A stretch of DNA of 64,000 nt from Plutella xylostella. Its lineage: Eukaryota > Arthropoda > Insecta > Lepidoptera > Plutellidae. The stretch lies in assembly GCF_932276165.1 (NCBI RefSeq), contig NC_063988.1:7130001-7194000 (forward strand), written 5' to 3'. The notes beneath the pieces are model-generated. The model was not told where the DNA came from. It did no database searches and worked only from the letters and a program-made list of their open reading frames with translations. Each line of letters starts with the position of its first letter. Position 1 is the first letter of the stretch. Made by a program: the position numbers and the translations under genes. Below, piece by piece: positions 24,701 through 34,430 of this stretch.

Positions 24701-26489
24701 CTTGAAAGTGCCATGGGTTGCTTTTTAAACCTCAATAATCAGTTACAAGACTTACGAGCACTGAAGCTAGCTCGATTACGGATGCTGATATCAGAAGGCC
24801 TATCACGGGCTAACGTGGCAATTCGATAGGTACTATTTTCGATACTACACAAACATATCGAAAAAGAACAGCGCCAACGTAGTCACTTTCGGAACTAGCA
24901 AATTTGCCTTAAATTTTGACAGTGACAGTTGCTACGCAACGTAAACGGAGGTTCGAAAATCTTGTAATCGCTGCATAGTAAGTTATCATTTTTTTTAAAC
25001 GCTATTGTTCTCTTCCAGCACAACAGCATAGACGACGAGTCGTCACCCCCCGCGCAGCGCTGCCAGCCGCAGACGCCGTGCAAGTGGCGGATCTACAGCG
25101 AGCCCGTCGTCGACCCGGAGGCTTTCCTCGTCAACCACTAGTATGTATACTCTTTAGTATCATATGCAATTTAAAAAAAAAGTTTTTTTTTCTGTCATCT
25201 TCATAAATTATCTGTCAAAAGATTCGCAATTTTGTATGCGTACGCTAGTTTTCGACAAACTATCAAACGTATTATAGACGTATAGACGTACTGTACAGTC
25301 GGGGGCAGAGATACGTGACCCGTAGCAGGCTTATGGCAGTTTGAGAGGGGTCAGGTTTCTTTGCTCTAGAGTTTACACTATTAAGGATTTCTTTAAACAC
25401 AATGACTGGATAATGGTTTACACAATATCTGGATAATGGCTACCTTTGGGATAAAATACATGCTCACTAATAAATAACTAACACAACATAAATATCACTC
25501 TCTGTAATTGTGTTTTAGACATTACCAGATATAGTGTACCATCGTGTAAACACGATAAGAGTAGGTACGCATGGACCGACTATCCCTTTACATTTTCGCA
25601 ATACCTAGAGAACTATAATCGGACTGGCTAAACCTTTCACCACGAAACCTAGCTCTAGTGTCACTGATACCCCTGAAGAAATAAATGCATACTGACATAG
25701 GCACCCATGCAGGCTACATAAACAAGAGCATTTATGTAATAATAGCTCGTACGAGTAGATAATATCTAGATACTTAGGACTCTGCACTCATCTGCACTGA
25801 TTATCCGATTTAAATGCAAATATAGGTACCCATAGCTGCTGTTATAGCAACGATAGGTCAGAATTACTGATAATTTACTTCTCATAATAGATGGTAATAT
25901 GTAGTTATTGCTCGTTGTTACCTAAGTATAACCAGGGGATATACTACGCACAAGATCAACTTGGGTACTAAAATAATGTAAGTACTTATGTATTTTATGT
26001 ATGCGGTAGGTAAATAGTAGATACAGCTACATTACAATAACAAGCTATGTATTCAAGTAGCAAATAACCAAGCTGAATACGTATAAGTTAAGTACATAAT
26101 ACTATACTTATTATGTATGTCAATCATCATCAACACAACTGGAAAACTACGAATTTACAACAGATATTTGTTGCATTTTCTATATTGTTTTTATGATTTA
26201 TGCGCTTTTATAAAGCATCATCATAATCTTGGACTGTCGTACAATACGCCTGTCTAATGTCGTCAGTCCAGCAGGCGTCGCCCACTAACTTTTCCTCCAC
26301 CTTGACCTCAAGTCAAGGACTCATATAGGTACCACCAACGGCTCTCGGTTCTTCGGCAGATATGGCAAGACTCTCTTATTACATAACCGTGTTTGTTCCA
26401 GTTGCTCCTGCGCCCCCGGCACGGCTTGTAGCTTCCACTTCCACCGCGCCGAGTGGGGCTACGACGAGTATCGGTGCAAGCCGCACTAG
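21780..26489 (+). CDS. Small secreted six-cysteine protein, paralogue 2 (unrecognised family)
   Basis: Coding exons 21780-21848, 25019-25140 and 26402-26489; 279 nt, 92 aa, complete. Exon 1 encodes the signal peptide MRLLLLLLALAAPAAASVLT. The mature chain has six cysteines matching paralogue 1: RCQPQTPCKWRIY, YCSCAPGTAC and EYRCKPH. Exon 1 is again exactly 69 nt, intron 1 is phase 0 and intron 2 splits a Tyr codon as TA|T, identical to paralogue 1. Same orientation and about 5.6 kb separation indicate tandem duplication. Sequence between the cysteines has diverged widely apart from TPC-x-W-x-IY and YC-x-C, suggesting an old duplication with different ligands or targets (inference). Function unknown. 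Confidence 0.85.
22676..22805 (+). repeat. LINE 3'-end remnant in intron 1
   Basis: The plus strand reads KWQWVGHVCRRTKSSRMDEF, typical of the C-terminal end of reverse-transcriptase ORFs of lepidopteran non-LTR elements, ending in a GAT-rich tail. Only this fragment remains. Confidence 0.6.
23156..23335. mobile_element. Short MITE with a perfect internal hairpin
   Basis: Ends are inverted repeats (CTGCGCAGACGAG at the left; complement of CTCGTCTGCACAG at the right). The centre is a perfect 16-bp stem AATTATCGAATAATGC with a 7-nt loop. TACATAA occurs near both ends and may be the target duplication, although three extra bases separate it from the left end. Confidence 0.6.
23584..23885. mobile_element. 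MITE with 28-bp terminal inverted repeats
   Basis: The left end CAAAGGAATAAAAAGAGGAC continues ATGGCATA; the right end is its complement with one difference. No coding capacity. It lies in intron 1 of the second secreted-protein gene. Confidence 0.72.
24558..24790 (+). repeat. R1 dispersed repeat, diverged copy
   Basis: Shares the GGGTCTCCTTCC-type core and a downstream segment (ACTTACGA... ATTACGGATGCT) with the copy at 1890-2475, with more substitutions. Confidence 0.6.
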
Positions 26490-29400
26490 GGTACCCGCTG
26501 GCTGCTGGATGGAGATACCTAAATAATATGAACTATTAGGGCACCAATTGGTTGCTGGCTGAAGATACGTGAATAATAAGCAGCTGGATACTACAGCTCT
26601 GTGACAGTACATATCTATTGCAGTCGTTCTAAAGAAACGGAGAGTGGTGACAGGGGCCAAAACGAAGTAATATTTACGAAGTGATTAGTGTCAAATTGAA
26701 TACCAAGTTCGCGATAGGGATCAGGACTTTTTGCGTTGTACCTACATAATTATGATAAGTAATTTGTCTTTAATTAATACATGAGGTATGAACATAATTA
26801 AGAAAACAGGAGTGTTTATTTAAACAAAAAATAAATTAAAATAAATAATAATAAAGCTCTAAAACTAATTAACAACCTAAACTAAAAGAGAACTTATAAA
26901 TATAATACTATTATAAAACTGACTATTATTAATTAGAAAACATGCTTTTAGAATTTCTAAAGTGAAATCTGCTTTTATGAATTAAAAAGGTACTGAAAGT
27001 GATTACAACTATTGTTGCAATGAAAAAGACAAACATGTTTTCACCGTTCTAGCAGCATATTTTTTTAAAATATTGACTGGCTAAATTTTACTTGTGAATA
27101 AGTGTAAGTCTTTTCTGCCAGTCAAACCACAGGTGGCAATTTACCACGACATCGCCACAGATGTAATTAAAGATTATTGTGAGTTTCCGCCTCCGTGCCT
27201 CCACTGACCACAATGCATTCATGGCGGTTTGTCCCTACATAATAATTTACTATATAAGTATCTTTTTACAATGAATAATTAACAAAAGCTTTGTTCGGGC
27301 CGCCGACAAGTACTATAAGTAACACTAAGTTACAAGCAAAGAAAATGTCTAAGGAACTAACAACTACGTAAGTAGTACGAATATTTATAGATAGATTTTA
27401 GAGATGTATTTTTTAACACTAATTATTTATGTTTGTTTACTTTTACTCTTAATAAACAGGTTACAGTTTCGGTATTAAAACTAGCGTATAGCCTAATCCC
27501 CTTATTCATAAACAAGTTATAGGAAGTTTTAGCAATTTAACTGTTTTGTCCTTCTCTTTTAAAGAACAATTTATTATTTGTCAGAGAGGGACAGAACAGT
27601 TCAATAGCTGTAATACATAAGTAAAGAAAGACCAAACTCTTTATTTTTTATTTTTTAGCGAAACTTACGTGTATACCCTTTAATAATTAGGCATGTATAG
27701 TTGTATACAGACTATAGAATGTTACAAATGATGAATTTAACGTACAAACTGGAGTATTTAATTTAAGCTTAAATGTACAGATAATTGTTTTTATTTGATA
27801 TTTTTTCTCTCTAATAAGATATTTAATTTTGTATGAAGTACTTATATGTTATTCTGCTGTTATGTTTTCTATGTCAAATAAATATGAATTATGTAAGACT
27901 AATTTAAGTACCTACCGATATACCAAGGTGCATAATACTTCTCTAAAGAGAAGCTATCTACCGACCACCAAGCAGATTTTTTAAGGCAAGACGAAAATAA
28001 GCTTTCCAACATAAGGGTAGAAAAACATAGTAGGTACATGATATGTACATACATTAAAATGTTCATATTTTTAAATACCTACTGTAATTCTCATGACAAA
28101 ACCTAAATATGATTTAATAGGAAAATATTGTCTACAAAACCTAGACGGTTAGCTAACTTAAAAAAAACTTAGATTCATTATGTACTTCATTATTTTATTG
28201 ATATTTCGCTACTAGATTAAATAATTGATCTAGAAGTACATAATATTATAATTAATATTAATTCTACAATAATAAAAAATATGTCGATTGATAAAGTATT
28301 TTTGATTTTTATTTAATTTACCACACATCCTATTCCATCCAGACATAACCTTACTAAATTAAAATTCTGTCTAAATATCTGTATTGTCATTGCATAAAAT
28401 GAATTTGCGATAGAAAAGTGCCTGCTCCTGGAGTATTTCTAAACATATATTAAAAAAAATGAAAAGGAACAAAACTCTTTCAGTCTGAAAGATTTTTGTT
28501 CCATTTCATCAGTTTTGATTTTCAACCTGTATAATCTTAGGAAGATTTGTAAACGCAATCGTGCAATTAATTTATTTTATTAACACTTATATTTCGCAAT
28601 AAGTGGTAATTTTCTTTTGTTTCTGGACAAGGCCCCAAGCGGCGAGCGCGATCCGTTTCCTCCATACAAAAGAATTCAACGTGCGGCTTCGAGAAAGTAC
28701 CTGCCCGTCAACTGTCAACATCTTTTGGAAACTTTGAGTAGCGAAATGAGATTTGTATATATTTTTTGCTTGAATAAAATACAATTTATTATCGCTACCT
28801 TTAATAAATTTTAAAATTAGGTATGACATGACTTGACTGTGTGTCTAACGTTTGTTGTGGCGCAAATTGTAAAAACAGAACCTAGATACATCTATATATA
28901 AGAAGTAGGAGTCGTAAGTAGATATCAATACTGGAACTGACCTACCCCATTACATGAAGGTGGATTGATCTAGATTAAACACTAGACTGATGAAGTTACA
29001 TCATCAATGTCAGGTATCTATACCTACCCACCTAGATAAATGCTACAACTACAAGTCACCTCAAATCTCTTTATCTTTGTTTCTATACAATAAAGTACCT
29101 AACATCGTTAAAATCGAATACCTAAATAAGGTACAGTTTATTTATAGCTTAGATACCAATTTACTAAGTATGTCTGTATTGGCATTGCATAAATATATCT
29201 TCTTCCCTGTAAAAATAGAACCTCGCAAATATCAAAACATTGGCCCAGCTTTTCTGGTGGTGTTTTGGTGACTACGGACTTACAGGGGGATTTTTATAGA
29301 GAGAAAACTTAATTTAAATCTTAAAACAATACCTACAAGTAAACTATATCCCAAATAGGTATATAATATATAGCATAACGGCGTTAAACCCGGGATTTAA

Positions 29401-29710
29401 GCCAGCTATAAAGAGGAACGCCATGAATTCACATAAACTTACAATTTTACGTATTTAACCAACCTTGCCTTCCTTGATTTAGGTACGTAAACAAATTTGT
29501 ATTCCCTCCACCAAAGTACCTACAAATGAGACCCTTTCAAGTAAATTCCAGAATAGAGTCCAAGGTCAAACTTTTGTTATGACAGTGCGATGTTTTTTAC
29601 CACAATACCAAAACGCATAAAATTGCGGGTAGTTTGACAAATTTCGCTCGCCCGGCTCGACCCAGTCTTGTTGCTACGACGCAAAAACAAGCGCACATCG
29701 TTGTGTGCAG
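26490..29710. other. 3' flank of the second secreted-protein gene and nanos upstream region
   Basis: Very AT-rich, with AATAAA motifs near 26828-26855 that could end the upstream transcript. No recognisable exon. The ORFs at 28587-28829 and 28990-29271 have no family match that I know and no splice context. Confidence 0.45.
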
Positions 29711-29716
29711 GCTCGT

Positions 29717-29736
29717 GATTGGCTAACTATAAATAG
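29717..29736 (+). promoter_or_regulatory. nanos core promoter: inverted CCAAT and TATA box
   Basis: GATTGGCT (inverted CCAAT) is followed by TATAAATA at 29728-29735, 77 bp before the nanos start codon. Initiation about 30 bp downstream would leave a 5' UTR of roughly 50 nt. Confidence 0.7.
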
Positions 29737-29811
29737 GTGTATAGTGTGAGCGTTGGTCTTTTCTTCATTTGAAGCGGAAGGTGTCACACGTTTGCTAAGT
29801 GAGTGTTATTA

Positions 29812-32800
29812 ATGGAGTCTCTGGCCTATAATTTTGCTATGGAAGATACTAAACCGACGTTCACGACAGCTACTGATATGTCTTCAGCCACTACAGCCGT
29901 AAGTACTTTCTACATGACCGTAATTTTTGTCTGCATTGAAGCTGAAGCTTAGCATTATTTGAGCCTTTAACAAAATGGAGGCCGCTTGCTAGAAGCTTGG
30001 CGTCATTTCATTTGGTTGCTTGATGATTGTGTTTTACCTGAATTCTATGATAAAGTTATGCTATCACTGTAAATTTTATATCTTGGAGACAGTATTCTTT
30101 CTGGTAGGACCTTAATTTTAATGCTTTATTTATAGAACTTAATTATATCTACTTGCCTATAGGTAGGTACATACCTACCTACTTATTAATTATGTGCGCA
30201 TATTGATTAAACCCTCTGTTATTTTCATTTGCCAATCTTTTCATCGTGAAATTTGAAAGTTCTGTTTTTGAGTTACGATTCTTTTAGCATTAATTATTAT
30301 TATACGTTAAAATGTTAGTACGAGTATAATTGAAATTTGAAAACTTGCAGCCGTCACCAGTTATTTACCTACAATGGTAACGTTTCATATCTAGAGCTTT
30401 AGCATAAATAAGCAAATTTTTCCGCCTATCCTTAATTTTCACATTATTTGTTTTGAAAGTCTACAAACTATGCTTACAAATAATATTGAAAAAAACTCTT
30501 AAAAAGGCGTGTACTTTCATAAGTCATGTAGGTACAAACACGTACAACTTAGGTACGTAACGTCCATCGTTTAAACACAAGCTTTCTTAACAAAGTATAC
30601 TTATAATTTCATTAGGTTTATTATTTTTTTAAATTCAGTTTTCATAATATGAAATTGCTAGGTACATCATAATCATCATCAGCCCGTATTCACCGCTGCT
30701 ACACGTAGGCTTTGCTAAATTATATATGAAAGAAGTTACCAATTATATCTCCTTATCCTTATGAACTCTGCGGCCCGTCACAATTTGCGCGATCAACGTG
30801 GTTAAGTCTTATTTATCCTTCACCCCTCACAAAACACGTTTGCCACAATTCACAGAGCGTATTCGCCTCTGCTGGTCATTTATTGCTTTGCTAAATTGCA
30901 AATAAAATAAAAGCATACAAACACCTTATTCCCTCTCTCCTGCAGGAAACTCCAGCCAGCAGCATGCCGCACGAGGGCGCGTTCACGCCGCTGCCGCCCG
31001 CCTTCCACGGACACAGCGCCAACGAGCTGCTGCACTTACTGGCGCAGCAGGAGCCCCGAGCTGCCGACACTGGTGAGACATAGCCATCTCCCTCGCACCT
31101 GTAGGATACTGGTGAGACATAGCCATCTCGCTCGCACCTGCAGGACACAGCGCCAACCAGGAGCCGCGCGCCGCCGACATTGGTGAGATACGTCATCTTC
31201 ATCATCATCAACCAATCATCATCTCTCACGGGGAGCGTAGCAACGCTCTGTCATCGGACTCCCTCATCGATACTACAGGCTATAAAGTCGTCGCTCCAGC
31301 GGTCCGCCCTACTCATGGGTTTCCATGCGACATCTCGGGTGGGTATCCCACCAGTCGTCGGCCTCATCATCATCAGCCAATATTGTCCACTGCGGTACAC
31401 AGGCCTCTTTAAGGAGCCCCAGAACGCTCTGTCTAAGGTCATCGACAACTCGTCTATCCCACCGGTTTTCGCGGCTTCAATAGATTTTGCCGACCCAAAC
31501 CCGACTGCCACTTATAAGCTTTATTAAAGATCAGCAGCGCTCAACTCTTAAAAGGAATTTATTCCTCCCAAATGAATAACGTAATGTTTTTGTGTCCCAG
31601 CTCCGACAACCTCGGACTTCGAAGAGATGATGATGAACTTCCGGATCAACGGCTCCGAGATGGCCTTCGACGAGACCGACTCCAACCACAACAACTACTA
31701 CAGCATGGGTAACTAACTATAATAAATACCTACTTATATCATTTTATTTTGTAAAAAATATATCACCAGTAGGTAGCTTTTCCCGCTACCTTCGCTGTGC
31801 TTTAAAAAGTTTTACCGTACGAATTCCGGGAAAAATTACTTAAGTGTTCATCCAGGTTGTCAGTCTGCACATAAAATTTCTTAAAATCCGTTCACCAGTA
31901 GTTTTTGCGTGAACTCTTTTGCTGACTGTACCGCTAGACCATCTGTTGTACATAAATGTGCAACCCTTATTATAATGTTCATTGTAGAGTTCCGTCTTGA
32001 TATTATAGCGTTGTTAATGTTTCAGGGAGTCGCGCCGAGTCGGTGGCGTCCTCTCGCGGCAACATGTGGAGCGACCGCGGCGCGGCGCCGAGACACAACG
32101 ACCAGATGACCACCTTCGACTTCCTCGTCAAAAGTACGTATTGTATATATACCTACACACATAAATACGTGATAAGTAGGTATATATACATAGGTGAGCT
32201 TCTTGAGAGCGCCGCATAACGCATAATATAACTTCTGTCCTTACTATAACTCTCCAGTCTCCATCACCCAATCAAATGGACTGACATGAAACGCATCGAA
32301 TACCGAATATTCGGCCGGCACTCTCAGCCGAATACCGAATATTCGGCAGGTGATCCAGTATAATTCAATAAGTTGAAGTTTTATTTAAAGAGTGTTCTTC
32401 TTAATCTTACGGCAGATCCGTACAACTGGTGGTCAACCAACTCGAATCAGTAGCAAACTCAAACCTTATAGATAGATAGATAGAATCTGCCTTTAATCAA
32501 TTTTAAATATTAAAAATACATATGTTGTAGGTATTCAGGTTTTTGAAATTAATGATTGTTTGATAGTTAAATGTTTCGATCAAATAGTTTTTTATTCCCT
32601 TTTGTAAGATATTTGCTAGTTTTTTAAGTATTCGGTATTCGGCCGAATACTACTTACTATTCGGCCGAATACCGAATACTGAAAAAACTGGCCGAATAGG
32701 CCGAATACCGAATAGTTGCCGAATATTCGTGGCATCTCTAGCAATTATCTAAACGCAGGACCGAAGCTTTTGCATATCTATCCGACGCCATTCATTATTT

Positions 32801-34430
32801 AACTTTTCGACTAATCAGCAGACTCCTATGTAAGACATGTAAAAGTAACAGATTAAAATAGCTTAACTTTAGACTAGACACTTACACAATCCGTTACTGC
32901 AGGTGTATCAGCGGCCAACAACTACGTGTCGATGCTGACGCGCGAGCAGCTGTCGGTGCTGCAGGCGCTGCGGCCGAGCCTGCTGTACGAGTTCCTGCAG
33001 GAGGTCGCCAAGGTGCGCAGCGACAAGCGCATGCGCCGCGCGCTGCCCAATGTGAGTAATTACTCAGACACAGTATTATACTATACAGGGTGTTGCAAAA
33101 AGGGTATACCTACCTTCTAAGACGAAAGGGGGTGACTGAGAGGGTCATTTTGAACAACAACACCCCCTTTTCGCTTACATGCCCTTTTTGCAACACCCTT
33201 TACAACAACTACGTGTCGATACAAACCAAGTCGCTAAATAATAGGTTCCCAAAAATGGGCAACCGATATCGCACTAGGGGTATCCGTTCCTCCTGGGTGC
33301 AGGCACGCAGGGCTCGATATGAGGTGGACCATCGTTTGTTGAGCTTCTGTGAACGAAGTACCCAATCCAACCAAGCAGCTTGCAAAAACCGATGAGAGCC
33401 AGAGACGAGCCTCGATCCCCATCAGCATCATCCTCGACCCCGATACCATCATAGGTAGGTATTTATCCCTTAAAACTTCTCTTAACGTTAACAAACCCAT
33501 AATTCATACAAAGACCGTTCATAAATTCTCATCCCAAACTCTCGTTTCCAGGAGTGTGCATTCTGCAAGAACAACGGCGAGAACGAGGAGTGCTACTCGT
33601 CGCACGCGCTCAAGGACTGGCGCGGGCGAGTCTTGTGCCCCGTGCTGAGGGCCTTCCGCTGCCCGCGGTGCGGCGCCACCGGCGACTGGGCGCACACCAT
33701 CAAGTACTGCCAGGAGAATAATGATAACGGTAGGAATCTATGCGGTCCTGGTACTTTTGGGCTGAACTAATAGTGTCTCACACGCTTCCGCGGTGCGGCG
33801 CCACCGGCGACTGGGCGCACACCATCAAGTATTGCCAGGAGAACAATGATAACGGTAGGAATCTATGCGGTCCTGGTACTTTTAGACTATACTGTAGTTT
33901 AGGTGAGAATGTTTACTATAGTCTCACACGCTCCCGTGGTGCTGTGCCACCGGCGACCGCCCGCACACCATCAAGTACTGCCAGGAGAACAATGATAACG
34001 GTAGGAATCTATGCGGTTCTGGTACTTTTGGACTGTACTGTAGTGTAGATGACCATGATGATGTATCTACTAGTCTCACATCCTATCCAGTAGGTAATTC
34101 GCTTCTGAGTTTTTCTGAGGTGTCTCTGTGCATTTTCAAGATCCAATATGACTCCAAATTGGTACAATTTCAGAGCGCACATCGAGCCTGTCGTCCCGGC
34201 GCCGCGCGCCGCCCTCCGCCTCGCTGCCGCTGGGCGGGGGCTCGCTGGGCGGGGGCAGCGCGCCGCCCTCGCAGCCGCCCACGCCCACGCACGCCGCCCC
34301 GCCGCCCTCGCCTTCCGCCAACAACGTGTGGTCTACTTTTGGCATGAACAATGAACATGACCTAACCACAGTTAATCCAGTTACAGTCCCCTGGCAGCGA
34401 ATGGAGTTTTCTTCCAAACGCTCCAACTAG
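29812..34430 (+). CDS. nos: Nanos RNA-binding zinc-finger protein, 7 exons, complete
   Basis: Coding exons 29812-29898, 30946-31072, 31601-31708, 32026-32133, 32903-33051, 33552-33729 and 34174-34430; 1014 nt, 337 aa, all GT-AG. Exon 6 encodes the Nanos zinc finger with exact family spacing: C195, C198, H211, C222 and C230, C233, H241, C246, with blocks CAFCKNNGE and CPRCGATGDWAHTIKYC. The N-terminal half is low-complexity acidic/polar sequence with an LLHLLAQQ helix; exon 5 includes NYVSMLTREQLSVLQALRPS. The C-terminus is Pro/Ser/Gly-rich. Known role: Nanos acts with Pumilio to repress mRNA translation in the cytoplasm and maintains germ cells; Lepidoptera have several nanos genes, and I cannot say which copy this is. 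Introns 2, 5 and 6 contain partial duplicates of the preceding exons. Confidence 0.95.
31144..31182 (+). other. Potential cassette microexon in nanos intron 2, derived from exon 2
   Basis: A 39-nt segment is preceded by CACCTGCAG and followed by GTGAGATA. It is a shortened copy of the end of exon 2, which encodes GHSAN...QEPRAADT. Entered in the phase left by exon 2 it reads GHSANQEPRAADI with no stop and leaves in the same phase for exon 3, so inclusion would add 13 residues. Usage is not shown by the sequence. Confidence 0.5.
31360..31420 (+). repeat. Dispersed repeat fragment in nanos intron 2
   Basis: Begins TCATCATCATCAGCCAATAT and continues with CCACTGC...ACAGGCCTC, a pattern common in lepidopteran intergenic DNA. 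The open frames here are incidental. Confidence 0.5.
31771..31915 (-). mobile_element. Fragment of a small lepidopteran repeat (Helitron-like)
   Basis: Minus-strand equivalent of part of the element at 54553-54750: both contain blocks corresponding to ATCCGTTCA..AGT, GTTCATCCAGG and AATTCCGGGA. The Helitron assignment is tentative. Confidence 0.45.
32290..32745. repeat. Palindromic CCGAATATTCGG repeat cluster in nanos intron 4
   Basis: Two clusters of GCCGAATACCGAATATTCGG-type motifs at 32296-32352 and 32632-32728 face each other across about 280 bp of AT-rich DNA. This looks like a non-autonomous element with palindromic subterminal repeats. No ORF. Confidence 0.6.
33086..33200. mobile_element. 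115-bp MITE in nanos intron 5 (CAGGGTGTTGCAAAAAGGG ends)
   Basis: The left end CAGGGTGTTGCAAAAAGGG is matched by the complement of GCCCTTTTTGCAACACCCTT at the right, with TA on both sides. The same terminus is seen in the MITE at 41880-42047 and, as units, in the minisatellite at 42232-42556. Confidence 0.8.
33203..33220 (+). repeat. 18-nt copy of nanos exon 5 start, in intron 5
   Basis: CAACAACTACGTGTCGAT is identical to codons near the start of exon 5 (NNYVS) and lies directly after the MITE at 33086-33200. A long exact match in the following intron is unlikely by chance and fits the local duplication pattern. Confidence 0.55.
33776..34045 (+). pseudogene. Two tandem partial copies of nanos exon 6 plus its splice donor, in intron 6
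   Basis: After exon 6 the sequence from CCGCGGTGCGGCGCCACCGG through the donor GGTAGGAATCTATGCGGT repeats about 125 bp later (copy 2, about 33776-33900) and again about 146 bp on (copy 3, about 33922-34045). Copy 2 preserves CGATGDWAHTIKYC but has lost the first cysteine of the second finger (Cys to Leu) and has no acceptor. Copy 3 is more decayed. Both retain an intact donor. Confidence 0.88.

Noticed and set aside
28587..28829. Pair of opposite ORFs near 28.7 kb
   Set aside because: No recognisable motif and no splice context; probably part of an unidentified repeat.
31180..31527. ORFs of 115 aa and 86 aa on opposite strands in nanos intron 2
   Set aside because: The overlap includes a dispersed repeat; there is no domain or splice support and the nanos transcript crosses the region as intron.
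34120..34426. Three overlapping ORFs on both strands at the end of nanos
   Set aside because: Shadows of the GC-rich Pro/Ser-coding last exon of nanos.
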